From: Allomuricauda sp. M10
GTDB lineage: Bacteria; Bacteroidota; Bacteroidia; Flavobacteriales; Flavobacteriaceae
Reading direction: 5' to 3'
Assembly: GCF_020782875.1 (NCBI RefSeq)
Contig: NZ_JAJGBN010000008.1
Span: 1-64,000 of the forward strand
Length of the DNA: 64,000 bases
A model generated the notes under the pieces. The model made no database searches and was not told the DNA's origin. It was given only the letters and a program-made list of their open reading frames with translations. Positions 35,701-43,918 of the stretch are shown here, in pieces. Each line of letters opens with the position of its first letter. Within the stretch, counting starts at the first letter, position 1. The position numbers and the translations under genes were made by a program.

Positions 35701-36016
35701 TAAAGGTAAGATCGGCATCTTTGGCCATCAGTTCCAATATAGACTTAAGGGACACTTTGTTGTAGACAATGTCGTACGTTTTGTGCAAACGTTCCACCTT
35801 GCGATCATACACAAATTTGAAGTCTGTTTGTTCCTCTATCTGTTTCAAGACCTCAACTACCGTGGCATCGTTAACGGATAGGTCCACCCTGTAGTTCTCC
35901 AGTTTTTGTCCCCTTACATTGGCCGCCAACACCGGATTTAACAGTGCCAAGATGATCATGAAGCAAAATGTACGGAATGTCAACTTGATAAATTGTTTAA
36001 TAGTTAGTGAATTCAT
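32762..36016 (-). CDS. SusC/RagA TonB-dependent transporter with N-terminal STN signalling domain
   Basis: Outer-membrane active transporter of 1084 residues. In order: signal region (to about 35), STN domain (about 45-115, VVEVLKQIEEQTDFKFVYD, SLKSILELMAKDADLTF), carboxypeptidase-like domain (VSGTVTDENGIPLAGASV), plug (QLEDVVVVGYGTQRKTDVTG, VIDGFALDN, VLKDASAAAIYGARAANGV) and barrel ending RTVVFGLNVSF. The STN domain marks it as a FecA-type transducer: on substrate binding it signals to FecR, which frees the ECF sigma factor. Both partner genes lie directly upstream in the same direction. Confidence 0.97.
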   Translation of the reverse strand: MNSLTIKQFIKLTFRTFCFMIILALLNPVLAANVRGQKLENYRVDLSVNDATVVEVLKQIEEQTDFKFVYDRKVERLHKTYDIVYNKVSLKSILELMAKDADLTFRRINHTISIDVKPKAPQRIVEVVFITVSGTVTDENGIPLAGASVQEKGSGNGTITDFDGRYSIDVESNSILQFSYLGYSPKEIAVDGRTNIDVQLLADATQLEDVVVVGYGTQRKTDVTGSIASVESEDFNKGIVMNPGQLLQGKVAGVNISNVSGEPGAAQDVIIRGVGSLRSGTTPLYVIDGFALDNTGTGVPTNPLNFINPQDIQSIDVLKDASAAAIYGARAANGVIVITTKKGKAGRTQMDLSVSTGFSTLANKVDVFSANEFRQQVVAAGGNLDDGGANTDWQDALSRTGFSKNINLSMGGGAEKFSYHASLGVNDQEGILRANDLKRYSGRLNLVQKALNDRFKVEFNMTASRTENLRADSRAIVGDMLQMNPTLPLYVNGQPAMLDNALNPLTREKIFSDEALNHRILANVSPSIEIIDGLTYKLNLGVDYSTTERDIQYIPYSLLEGYINGSLNSIYTTNKNSLVENTLTYNYSTDKHNFTVLAGHTYQKTFVHQKSFELEGFADNGIEPKYQDQISGESTQTYMYTYATENELQSFFGRVNYAYDNKYLLTATMRADGSSKFGGNNKYGYFPSVALGWNIMNEDFLSSNTAINNLKLRASWGKTGNQEIPSKITKLSYTDSKDGNDSYPINGDEDSLEDYPYGTIFTRLANPDIQWEVSQQVDIGLDFGLFNNRLSGTLDYFQKVSKNILLEVTPADPIQPTDKYWTNIPDMEIKNNGIEFALDYHSDYSKDFSYNIGGNLAYTQNEVANSPYKVLTTGAAQGAGQTDATINGNINGEPIGSFYMQEFLGIGDDGLSILSEDRKVVGSALPPLVYAFYLNFKYKDFDLGLNFNGVSGNKVYNHTAMSLFKKGLLASNFNTTSIASEFPNEDITNSNAVSTRYLEDGDFLRLNNATLGYSLRPALIGLDGLVNNIRLSVTGQNLFVITDYTGFDPEINSNLTIDGIQTFGIDYFNYPKARTVVFGLNVSF

Positions 36017-36069
36017 AATTTCACATAATGTTTAAATGGTTATAAGTATTTGTAATCATTGAATTTTCG

Positions 36070-36106
36070 ACAGCCTGTTTCCGCTCGCCAAAGTGTTGCA
36101 GGCTGT
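36070..36106 (+). terminator. hairpin with plus-strand T-tract between fecR and susC
   Basis: ACAGCCTG (36070-36077) pairs with CAGGCTGT (36099-36106), followed on the plus strand by TTTTTTAT. The T-tract is on the strand opposite the local genes, so it would stop antisense transcription; on the sense strand it is a hairpin without T-tract, 54 bases before susC. Confidence 0.5.
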
Positions 36107-36158
36107 TTTTTATTTGGTTGTATTCATATCATAGGCGTATTTGTTAAGTTAGGTTGAT

Positions 36159-37115
36159 TTAGTCAGTGCATTTTCCTTTGATCAGGATCTTCTGATCCTC
36201 CAAAAATTCATATTGTAATCCTTTCTTGGCAAACACGATACTTTCCAGCACTGTAGTAAGCAATTCGTTGTTATAGCTTGCGCTGATATGGCAATTGCCA
36301 GCGTTTTTGTTTTCAAGTACGAAGGTGACACCATACCATTTTTCCAAGGTTTCCAAGGCCTTTGCGAGGGGTACATCCTCAAAATGGATGATACCGTTCT
36401 TCCAATGGAGTGCGGCAGCAATATCCACTCTTTCCTTGGTCATGGTTTTGGTTTTTTTATGGAACACGCCTTGCTCGTTGGGCTCCAAGATGATTTCATT
36501 TTCTTGGGATGCTACTTTTACCTTTCCAGTAGAAACGGTGACTGCGATTTGGTCATCATCAGGATAGGTGTCCACATTGAAAGATGTCCCTAAAACCGTG
36601 GTCTGCACTTCCCCGGACTGGATTACAAAGGGTATTTTCGGGTTTTTGGCCACATCAAAAAAGGCTTCCCCTATCAATTCTACTTGACGCAGGTTACCTT
36701 CAAATCGACTTGGATATTTTAGGGTACTCCCTGAATTCAACCTTACTTGGGTACCATCGGCTAGGGTAATGTTCAATTTTTGCCCCCACTCTGTCGTCTT
36801 AACAATCTCAACCAGAGGCTCAACTACCGGCTCAACTTTCATTTTAGAGTAGAAGAAATATCCCAAACCCATCAAAAGGGCCAAAGAAGCCGCAGCTTTG
36901 GTCCATCTCAATATCGATTTATTCCTTTTGGGTTGGGTTATTCCATCGGAAAGCTGTTTTGCCATACGTTTCCGTTGATCATCATTTGCGAAGGTGTTCT
37001 TACTATTTCTTAAAAATAGACCACCATCGAACTGCTCCAGAAGGGATTCTTCCTGTTCGGTAATCGTACCATTTAAGTACTTTTCCATCAATCCCTTAAT
37101 TTCATTTTCAGTCAT
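36159..37115 (-). CDS. FecR-family anti-sigma factor
   Basis: Inner-membrane protein of 318 residues that holds an ECF sigma factor in the cytoplasm and receives the signal from the STN domain of SusC in the periplasm. The cytosolic part (1-80) includes EQEESLLEQFDGG; a membrane segment lies at about 90-108 (AASLALLMGLGYFFYS); the FecR domain follows (LADGTQVRLNSGSTLKYP, VELIGEAFFDVAKNPKIPFVI, VLGTSFNVDTY), then a C-terminal STN-like region (IHFEDVPLAKALETLEKWYGV). It sits between the sigma factor (122 bases upstream) and susC (142 bases downstream). Confidence 0.95.
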   Translation of the reverse strand: MTENEIKGLMEKYLNGTITEQEESLLEQFDGGLFLRNSKNTFANDDQRKRMAKQLSDGITQPKRNKSILRWTKAAASLALLMGLGYFFYSKMKVEPVVEPLVEIVKTTEWGQKLNITLADGTQVRLNSGSTLKYPSRFEGNLRQVELIGEAFFDVAKNPKIPFVIQSGEVQTTVLGTSFNVDTYPDDDQIAVTVSTGKVKVASQENEIILEPNEQGVFHKKTKTMTKERVDIAAALHWKNGIIHFEDVPLAKALETLEKWYGVTFVLENKNAGNCHISASYNNELLTTVLESIVFAKKGLQYEFLEDQKILIKGKCTD

Positions 37116-37237
37116 TTTGTGCTCTTTTCATATATAAGTACCAAAGACACACAATTACGCACATTAAAAAAATGAGTTTTAATGTTTACTTAATATTAAG
37201 GGATTCTTATTAACCTTTAGGTAAAAATAGAAATATG

Positions 37238-37816
37238 TTAAAAAAACAGTGATTTCACCAAAGTGAGTTCTTGGCGAAGTCTGCGAAGGGCAAAGGAGAT
37301 TTGATTTTCAACAGAGCGCTGGGAAATATTCAACCTCTCTGCAATTTCCTTGTTGTTGACTTGGTTGATGCGACTCATGATAAAAACTTCTTGACACCTT
37401 TTCGGCAGGCTGGAGATGGTGTCATCAATACGTTTGGACAAATCAACCAAATCAGCTTCCATTTCCACTTCGGAGTTTATGCAAACGGAATGTGCAACCT
37501 CTATCTGTATTTTGTTGAATTTGGTATCCCGAAGCGCATTGTAGCACTTGTAACGAATGGCCTTGAAGAGATAGGATTTTATGTTCTGAACCTCTATTGT
37601 TTCCCTTCGTTGCCAATAGTCGATCCAAACTTCCTGAACCAAATCCTTGGCCATGGAATTGTTCATGACCAGCGATGATGCATAAAGGTACATGGGCTCC
37701 CAAAGCATCCCAAATAAGGAGTTGAATGCATTCCTATTGGATTGATTGATCATTTTGGCTAACTTTTCTGGAGTGGCCTTATTGTTGAAGCACTTATCAT
37801 CGAATACAAATTTCAT
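37238..37816 (-). CDS. ECF RNA polymerase sigma factor (FecI-like, Bacteroidota type)
   Basis: Alternative sigma factor of 192 residues that would recruit RNA polymerase to the susCD promoter when released by FecR. Region 2 is visible at NAFNSLFGMLWEPMYLYASS and DLVQEVWIDYWQRRETI; region 4 at LPKRCQEVFIMSRINQVNNKEIAERLNISQRSVENQISFALRRLRQ. ATG 37816 gives MKFVFDDKCFNNKATPEK. It is the first gene of the sigma-fecR-susC-susD run. The DNA sequence it recognises is not evident. Confidence 0.95.
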   Translation of the reverse strand: MKFVFDDKCFNNKATPEKLAKMINQSNRNAFNSLFGMLWEPMYLYASSLVMNNSMAKDLVQEVWIDYWQRRETIEVQNIKSYLFKAIRYKCYNALRDTKFNKIQIEVAHSVCINSEVEMEADLVDLSKRIDDTISSLPKRCQEVFIMSRINQVNNKEIAERLNISQRSVENQISFALRRLRQELTLVKSLFF

Positions 37817-38128
37817 AAAAATAAGATAGGCCAGAGATTATGATTTTGTAAACTTTACTCGGGTTTTGTGTAACCGAACTAAAATAACAAAATAAACTTG
37901 TATTTCAAACTTTCATCCTAACACCCTCAATCACAGTTATTTCAAAGAAAAAATATTGGATTGAAGCTTTATTTTATGGGATCTTCAACCTTTTTATACG
38001 AATCAAAAAATACTTGAATCCCCCTAACGCCCCTTTCAGTTCCCATAATGTACCCTTTACCCAATTCAAAGTGTGTTTAGGATAGCACAATGGTCAATTT
38101 TGACCAGGAACCTATCTAAAAAACATTC
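37817..38128. promoter_or_regulatory. divergent spacer with 7-2-7 palindrome before DUF2147 operon
   Basis: The 312-base spacer separates the ECF sigma gene from the DUF2147-efflux operon. TGGTCAATTTTGACCA at 38091-38106 is an inverted repeat (TGGTCAA-TT-TTGACCA) ending 22 bases before the DUF2147 ATG, a typical repressor-operator position. I see no clear TAnnTTTG box for either direction and no small gene in the rest of the spacer. Confidence 0.55.
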
Positions 38129-38560
38129 ATGAAATCAATAGTGTTGATAGCATTTTTCTTTCTGACTATGTCGATGTCCTACGGGCAAACCCAGGATACG
38201 GACATCACGGGAACATGGTTGAACGACAAGAAAGATGCCCATGTGGAAATTTATCAAAAAGAAGGCAAATTTTACGGGAAGATTGTTTGGTTACAAGAAC
38301 CCAATACTACCAATGGGGAACCTAAAACCGATAAGAACAACCCAAAGAAATCTCTAAGGAACCGCAAAATCTTGGGCATCGATATTATTTCGGATCTCTA
38401 CTTCAATGGTCACATCTGGGAAGATGGCACTGTATATCTGCCCAAAAAAGGGCAAGAGGCCAATTGTAGTATAAAAATATCCGATGACCAAAAGGAGTTG
38501 ACTTTGCACATCACCAAATTATGGTTCTCTACGGACATCACCTGGACACGATTGAAATGA
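38129..38560 (+). CDS. DUF2147-domain exported protein
   Basis: Small exported protein, 143 residues, signal peptide MKSIVLIAFFFLTMSMSYGQ followed by a DUF2147 domain: ITGTWLNDKKDAHVEIYQKE, GKFYGKIVWL, NRKILGIDII and HIWEDGTVYLPKKGQEANC. This lipocalin-like domain is of unknown function and is often found in periplasmic proteins. It is the first gene of an operon with an outer-membrane factor, adaptor, ABC permease, ATPase and barrel protein; its stop overlaps the TolC start (ATGA). It might bind the exported compound or modify the envelope; this is inference. Confidence 0.9.
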   Translation: MKSIVLIAFFFLTMSMSYGQTQDTDITGTWLNDKKDAHVEIYQKEGKFYGKIVWLQEPNTTNGEPKTDKNNPKKSLRNRKILGIDIISDLYFNGHIWEDGTVYLPKKGQEANCSIKISDDQKELTLHITKLWFSTDITWTRLK

Positions 38561-39894
38561 GGAAGGCCCGTTTCATAATTGTATTTGTATTCTTATTTCA
38601 GGCTTCCCGATTGGTTGCACAAAAAAGTTCGGACACCATTGTTTTGGCCCAAGTTTCCGAAGCTATTGCATATGCCAAAAAGCACAATATCGACAAGGAA
38701 ATACAAAGCCTTCAAAACGATAGGTCCAAATCGGAATACCGACTTTCCAAAAGCTATTTACTCCCTAATATTTCCGGAAATTTCAACGCCCAAAACAACC
38801 TGAAATTGGCCACTACGCCCATCCCAGGCGAACTTGTGGGACAACCAGGGACGTTGGTAAATGTTCAATTTGGGCAGGACTATAACTACAATGCAGGGGT
38901 GACCGTCACACAAACGGTGCTAGATTGGCAGAATAGCATGAAATCAAGGACTGCAAAGGTAGGCACCCAGATTACCCAAGTGCAATCCGAGCTTTTTGAT
39001 GAACGGCTTACCGAGCAGATTGCACTTTACTATTACACCTCGCTTATTGCCCAAAAGGCACTGGACATTTCCACAAAAGATCTTGCATTGGCAGATAGTA
39101 TCCTGATTTTGACCCAAGAAAAATTTCAAAATGGATTGGTGGATAAATCGATATGGAACCAAGCTTCCATCAACCTGAACAATATCCAGCAGAACCTCCT
39201 TTCCAATAGGATCCTATGGGAACAATCCTTGAACCAATTGAAAAATTTGCTCGGTATTCCAACAGGGGTGGCCCTTGAATTACATGAAGCCCAATCATCT
39301 TTTGAACATGCTTTTTCAGCAACCAATGAATTGTCCATGGACAAAAACATTCACCTGTTAGCGCTTCAATCAGAGCAGGCACGGTTGGACATAAAACAAC
39401 AAAGGGCCCTTTATTATCCGAAACTGACCTTGAACGCCTATTTCGGACAACAACAGTTTCAAAACGATTTTACATTCTCATTGGATGGCAATGCATGGTC
39501 CGATTACAGTTATGTGGGCTTAAATGTTTCGGTTCCCATTTTCACAGGGTTCGCCAATCATCAAAAAATCAAAATAGCCAAAATAGAAAAGCGCATTGTG
39601 GATAAATCATTGGAGCAAGAAAAAAGGGAGTCCATTTTGAGGGACGACCTTTTATTGAAGGAACATTCGATAAATCTTGACGCTTTGACCTCTGCCCACA
39701 ACAATTACCTGCTCTACGAGGACAATGTGAGCCTGGCCCATCAAAAATTACAACAGGGAATCATCAGCCTGGAAACATATTTCAAGGTTTTTGAAGATTA
39801 CCTAAAATCAGAAAACAACTATTTAAATGCGCTTTCCAACCTATACAGTAGCTATTCAACCATCCTTTCCAGAAAAAATGACAACAATTTATAG
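38557..39894 (+). CDS. TolC-family outer-membrane efflux protein
   Basis: Outer-membrane channel of an export machine, 445 residues. It starts at ATG 38557, overlapping the DUF2147 stop by four bases (ATGA), with signal peptide MRKARFIIVFVFLFQASRLVAQ. Helical hairpin repeats of the outer membrane efflux domain follow: EAIAYAKKHNIDKEIQSLQN, NRIILWEQSLNQLKN-type segments, ARLDIKQQRALYYPKLTLNA and the second repeat before the end. It works with the adaptor and MacB-like ABC genes downstream in the same operon. Confidence 0.93.
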   Translation: MRKARFIIVFVFLFQASRLVAQKSSDTIVLAQVSEAIAYAKKHNIDKEIQSLQNDRSKSEYRLSKSYLLPNISGNFNAQNNLKLATTPIPGELVGQPGTLVNVQFGQDYNYNAGVTVTQTVLDWQNSMKSRTAKVGTQITQVQSELFDERLTEQIALYYYTSLIAQKALDISTKDLALADSILILTQEKFQNGLVDKSIWNQASINLNNIQQNLLSNRILWEQSLNQLKNLLGIPTGVALELHEAQSSFEHAFSATNELSMDKNIHLLALQSEQARLDIKQQRALYYPKLTLNAYFGQQQFQNDFTFSLDGNAWSDYSYVGLNVSVPIFTGFANHQKIKIAKIEKRIVDKSLEQEKRESILRDDLLLKEHSINLDALTSAHNNYLLYEDNVSLAHQKLQQGIISLETYFKVFEDYLKSENNYLNALSNLYSSYSTILSRKNDNNL

Positions 39895-40978
39895 AACCTT
39901 TACCTGTATCATCTTGCTGCTCCTTTCAAGTTGTAACCGTGGGGATACCACTACCCCCATTAAAAGGGATATTATTGACGTGGTGTTTGCCAGTGGATAT
40001 TTGGCCAAATCCAATGAGTATACTGTTACGGCCAATACGGAAGGGTTTCTTCGCCATAGTTTGGTAAAGGAAGGAGATGAGATACACATTGGAGACGATC
40101 TTTTTCAATTATCAAACGGAGTTCAATCCAGTCAGTTGGAAAATGCGTTGGTGAACTATCAGGATGCCATGGCAAAGGCAAAACCAAGTTCCCCACAGAT
40201 CACACAATTGCGACTTCAAATTGAACAAGCGGAAACACAATTTGAATTGGACCAAAAAAACTTGGAACGGTACAACCAACTGATCAAAACCAATGCCGTA
40301 TCCCAATTGGATTATGACAAGGCCAAGGTACAGTTTGAAAACTCCAAGGCCCAGGTAGAAATCCTTAAAAAATCATTGTCTGACCTTCAACAATCATTGT
40401 TGATAAATTTGGCCAATGCGAAGAGCCAGTTACGCATCCAACAGGAAAACAATGACGATTACTTCATTAAATCACAATTGAATGGCATTGTACTGAATGT
40501 TTACAAAGAGCAGGGAGAATTGGTAAAAAGAGGAGAAAGTATCGCAAAAATTGGTGGAGGTGGATATATCCTTAAATTATTTGTTGCCGAGGAAGATATT
40601 TCGAGGGTTACATTGGGTCAGCGGGCAAAAGTTTCCCTAAACACGGAAAAAGACATCACTTTTAACGCCTTGATTACCAAAATCTACCCTGCTTTTGACG
40701 AAAAAGAACAATCCTTTGTGGTGGAAGCCACTTTTACAGAAACACCGTCTTCCGTTTATGCGGGCACCCAGTTACAGGCCAATATTGTAATAGCCGACAT
40801 CAAAAATGCATTGGTCATACCTGCCCAATATGTGATGAAGGAGCATATGGTCATCTTGGACAAGGACAAAAAGGAAGTACCCATCAAACTTGGGATAAAA
40901 ACGAGTGAATGGGTCCAGGTACTGGAAGGTTTGGACGAATCGACACGGATCATCAATCCAAAAAAGGAAAAGGAATGA
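39878..40978 (+). CDS. periplasmic adaptor (membrane fusion) lipoprotein of ABC exporter
   Basis: HlyD/AcrA/MacA-type adaptor, 366 residues, bridging the ABC permease to TolC. From ATG 39878 it carries a lipoprotein signal (MTTIYRTFTCIILLLLSSC). The barrel-sandwich part (FLRHSLVKEGDEIHIGDDLFQL), a coiled-coil hairpin (about 75-185, QLRLQIEQAETQFELDQKNLE, NSKAQVEILKKSLSDLQQ), and the beta-barrel region (VLNVYKEQGELVKRGESIAKI, DISRVTLGQRAKVSL) are visible. It overlaps the TolC gene by 17 bases and the permease start by four bases. Confidence 0.93.
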   Translation: MTTIYRTFTCIILLLLSSCNRGDTTTPIKRDIIDVVFASGYLAKSNEYTVTANTEGFLRHSLVKEGDEIHIGDDLFQLSNGVQSSQLENALVNYQDAMAKAKPSSPQITQLRLQIEQAETQFELDQKNLERYNQLIKTNAVSQLDYDKAKVQFENSKAQVEILKKSLSDLQQSLLINLANAKSQLRIQQENNDDYFIKSQLNGIVLNVYKEQGELVKRGESIAKIGGGGYILKLFVAEEDISRVTLGQRAKVSLNTEKDITFNALITKIYPAFDEKEQSFVVEATFTETPSSVYAGTQLQANIVIADIKNALVIPAQYVMKEHMVILDKDKKEVPIKLGIKTSEWVQVLEGLDESTRIINPKKEKE

Positions 40979-42222
40979 TCGTGAACAAGACCAATTACAA
41001 GATTGCCAACGCACATTTGACTTCTAGGTTGAAACAAACCTTGGTGGCCATTTTGAGTGTGACCTTTGGTATTTCCATGTATATTTTCATGAACAGTTTC
41101 ATGACCGGTGTCAATGATACCCAAACCGGACTTGCGTTCAGTACCTTGGCCCACATCCGAATCTACAATGATATTCCCCAAGACAATACCAATCTTTTTG
41201 CTGATCATATTGATGAAAACATATTGGTCAACATAAGAAATCCCAAAGTCATCCAATACACCGAAGGCATCAAGAACTCTGAAAAAATATTGAACCTTTT
41301 GGATTCCGTTCCCGAGATCAGTGGCATTACCCCACAATTGAACATCAATGTATTTTTTAGAAATGGTGCCACGAAAGTCAATGGAATGTTGTCCGGTATC
41401 GATGTGGTCAATGAAGACCAACTTTTTGGAACCGCACAATATGTTGTTGAAGGTGATTGGATGGACCTGAACAGAAGGAGCGACGGTATTCTTTTGGGCA
41501 GTGGATTGGCCAAAAAATTGAGTCTGCACCTCAACGACAATGTAGTACTGACCACAGAAGATGGCATTACCAAAAATTACAAGGTCATCGGCATTGTAGA
41601 GACCACTCTAGCTAGTGTGGATAACTCTCGTGCCTACATTAGGATCGGGTTTGCAAGGCAATTGATATCCAAGAACATGGGATATGTCACCGATATCCAA
41701 GTGAATGTAAAGGATTATGACAGAGCCGTTTCGATTGCACAGAGAATTGGCAAAATAACACCTTACAAAGTGGAGCCCTGGCAAGAGGCGAACGGACAGT
41801 TGGAGGCTGCAAACAAACTACGGAACATCATTGCGGTGGCCGTTTCCCTCACCATTTTAATCGTTGCCGGTTTTGGGATCTACAACATCATGAACATGAC
41901 GGTAAACGAGAAGATCCGTGAGATTGCCATCCTTAAGGCCATGGGGTTCGACGGGAAGGATATCATTCAGATCTTCTTGACCCAATCGGTGATCATTGGT
42001 ATTTTGGGAGGAGTGGTAGGAATTATTTTGGGGTACTTGGTTTCCGTATTGGTAAACCATATTCCATTCAAAATTGCTTCGTTGGAAACCTTGCCGATAA
42101 CGTACAGGACCAAAGATTATATCATGGCATTTGTATTTGGATTGATCACCACCTTCATTGCCGGGTACCTTCCGGCCAAAAAAGCCTCCCAAGTAGACCC
42201 TGTTGAAATCATTAGAGGATAA
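40975..42222 (+). CDS. ABC transporter permease, MacB/FtsX family
   Basis: Inner-membrane permease of 415 residues with four expected membrane segments: one near residues 22-42 (LVAILSVTFGISMYIFMNSF), a large MacB-type periplasmic domain (about 50-275), and three C-terminal segments (IIAVAVSLTILIVAGFGIYN, VIIGILGGVVGIILGYLV, IMAFVFGLITTFIAGYLPA). The ending AKKASQVDPVEIIRG is the FtsX/MacB signature. ATG 40975 overlaps the adaptor stop (ATGA). Separate ATPase downstream. Such tripartite systems move lipids, peptides, siderophores or drugs out of the periplasm; the cargo is unknown. Confidence 0.93.
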   Translation: MIVNKTNYKIANAHLTSRLKQTLVAILSVTFGISMYIFMNSFMTGVNDTQTGLAFSTLAHIRIYNDIPQDNTNLFADHIDENILVNIRNPKVIQYTEGIKNSEKILNLLDSVPEISGITPQLNINVFFRNGATKVNGMLSGIDVVNEDQLFGTAQYVVEGDWMDLNRRSDGILLGSGLAKKLSLHLNDNVVLTTEDGITKNYKVIGIVETTLASVDNSRAYIRIGFARQLISKNMGYVTDIQVNVKDYDRAVSIAQRIGKITPYKVEPWQEANGQLEAANKLRNIIAVAVSLTILIVAGFGIYNIMNMTVNEKIREIAILKAMGFDGKDIIQIFLTQSVIIGILGGVVGIILGYLVSVLVNHIPFKIASLETLPITYRTKDYIMAFVFGLITTFIAGYLPAKKASQVDPVEIIRG

Positions 42223-42226
42223 TATC

Positions 42227-42907
42227 ATGGAAAATCTAGCCCTATCGGTAAAAAACCTGAACAAATATTTCCATGAACCCCAAACGTTCCATGTATTAAA
42301 GGACATTTCCTTCGATATAAAAAAAGGGGAGTTTTTGGCCCTGACCGGGAAATCCGGCTCCGGAAAATCGACCCTATTGTACATCCTTTCCACCATGGAC
42401 ACCACTTATGAAGGTTCCCTGACTATCAACGGATTAACCTTGACAGGAAAGGCACAGAACGAGCTGGCAGCTTTTAGGAACGAGCACATTGGTTTTGTAT
42501 TCCAATTCCATTATTTACTTCCTGAATTTTCGGCATTGGACAACGTAATGCTCCCTGCATTGAAATTGGAAAAAAAATCATCGGAAGAAATAGAGGAAAG
42601 TGCCATGGGCAATCTAAAACTTTTGGGGTTGGAAGACCAGGCCCTCAAGCCTGCCAATAAACTTTCAGGAGGGCAACAACAGCGTGTAGCCATTGCCAGG
42701 GCACTCATCAATGAACCTACTATTATCATGGGTGATGAACCTACTGGAAACCTAGATTCGAAGAATACGCAGATTGTTTTCGACATTTTCAGGGAATTGG
42801 CCAAAGAAAGGGGCCAGACCATTATCGCAGTAACGCATGATGATGATTTTGCCGCCAATTGCGACCGAACATTAGAATTGATGGACGGTAAATTGATCCA
42901 CCAGTAA
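42227..42907 (+). CDS. ABC transporter ATPase, MacB/LolD type
   Basis: Cytosolic ATPase of 226 residues driving the adjacent permease. Walker A TGKSGSGKST, Q-loop VFQFHYLLPEFSALDN, signature LSGGQQQRVAIARAL, Walker B IIMGDEPTGNLDS and H-loop VTHDD are all intact. The layout FQFHYLLPEF is typical of LolD/MacB ATPases. ATG 42227 follows the permease stop by four bases; an earlier in-frame ATG at 42203 lies inside the permease gene. It is the fifth gene of the operon. Confidence 0.95.
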   Translation: MENLALSVKNLNKYFHEPQTFHVLKDISFDIKKGEFLALTGKSGSGKSTLLYILSTMDTTYEGSLTINGLTLTGKAQNELAAFRNEHIGFVFQFHYLLPEFSALDNVMLPALKLEKKSSEEIEESAMGNLKLLGLEDQALKPANKLSGGQQQRVAIARALINEPTIIMGDEPTGNLDSKNTQIVFDIFRELAKERGQTIIAVTHDDDFAANCDRTLELMDGKLIHQ

Positions 42908-42912
42908 ACCAC

Positions 42913-43794
42913 ATGAACAGAAACATTACCAAAAGCCTCATTGTTATCTCCCTTTCCTTGTTAGGTTTTAAAGGAACAGGACAGGAGAAATCACCCATTT
43001 ATGTAAAATATGGCCTATCTACTTTAAAAGATGTGGATTCCGGGCATATTTCGCATTTGGAAGGTCAGTTGGTTTTCCCGATTCTTAAAGAAAAAGGGGT
43101 TGGATTGGCCACAGGAATAGCGCCTCAAGCCTTGTTGCTTGAAAATCTTCCCATGGAAATCGGAACTAGATTATTTGAACTAGGAATACCCATAGTAGCC
43201 AAATTAAAAGGGAATGGACGAAATGAATATTTCCTTGCTGGTAAAATTTCCCTGAACAGCGACCTGGAAAACATTACAATACGCGATATAATCTTCGGTA
43301 TGGGAGTTGGGATGCAAAGAAAATTCTCCGATGACCTGACCTTGGGAATTGGGTTGGGATATGCCCATCAGTTCTTTGGAAATCAATTGATCCCCCTTTT
43401 GGATTTTGATTATCGGATAACTCATAAGCTTTCCATTTATGGCCGATTTCCCATGCAGGGAACCTTGGCATATTCATCAAGTATAAAAAGCACTTTGGGA
43501 CTGGAGTGGAACCTTAATGCTTCCAGCTATGGAATTGGGAAGGAAACGGATGAGGGCTCTTTTGTGCGCGTTCGAAATTTGAACGGCGGCCTTTTTTATT
43601 CGTACCAACTTCTTGAACATTGGAAAGTAAAAATTACCGGGGGAATGGGTGCGCAAAAATTTGAATCGTTCCAAAATAAACAAACTGGAACGTGGACGAT
43701 CATTACCATTCCGTTATCCGACCGTGAAGAACCCCTTGAAACCTATACCAACCGCGCCATGCAATTCCAAATTGGTCTGTTGTATGCTTTTTAG
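42913..43794 (+). CDS. outer-membrane beta-barrel protein in ABC exporter operon
   Basis: Exported protein of 293 residues, signal peptide MNRNITKSLIVISLSLLGFKGTGQ, then alternating strand pattern with glycine turns (GVGLATGIAPQALL, RKFSDDLTLGIGLGYAH, KLSIYGRFPMQGTLAYSS, YSYQLLEHWKVKITGGMG) and a C-terminal strand ending FQIGLLYAF with terminal Phe, typical of barrels; DUF6268-like. It starts 5 bases after the ATPase stop, so it is part of the operon. A role in the surface end of export is inference. Confidence 0.8.
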   Translation: MNRNITKSLIVISLSLLGFKGTGQEKSPIYVKYGLSTLKDVDSGHISHLEGQLVFPILKEKGVGLATGIAPQALLLENLPMEIGTRLFELGIPIVAKLKGNGRNEYFLAGKISLNSDLENITIRDIIFGMGVGMQRKFSDDLTLGIGLGYAHQFFGNQLIPLLDFDYRITHKLSIYGRFPMQGTLAYSSSIKSTLGLEWNLNASSYGIGKETDEGSFVRVRNLNGGLFYSYQLLEHWKVKITGGMGAQKFESFQNKQTGTWTIITIPLSDREEPLETYTNRAMQFQIGLLYAF

Positions 43795-43846
43795 CAAAGA
43801 GAAGCATTATCAAAAATAGTTTCGTTTGTTTGTTAGTTGAGATGTT

Positions 43847-43885
43847 TGCCCTGGGAACTTGGAGTCCCGGGGCATTTGCTTTTTG
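43847..43885 (+). terminator. possible terminator of DUF2147-exporter operon
   Basis: TGCCC (43847-43851) and GGGA (43853-43856) pair with TCCC (43865-43868) and GGGCA (43870-43874), followed by TTTGCTTTTT, 53 bases after the barrel gene. Confidence 0.5.
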
Positions 43886-43918
43886 GCCAATCCAGTTTCC
43901 TTGGATATTGCTCAAACA

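Noticed and set aside
36070..36106. Terminator of fecR on the minus strand
   Set aside because: The T-tract is on the plus strand, so it does not fit a minus-strand terminator.
43841..43874. Hairpin at 43847-43874 as a riboswitch
   Set aside because: It lies just downstream of the barrel gene and fits a simple terminator better; there is no aptamer-like second helix.
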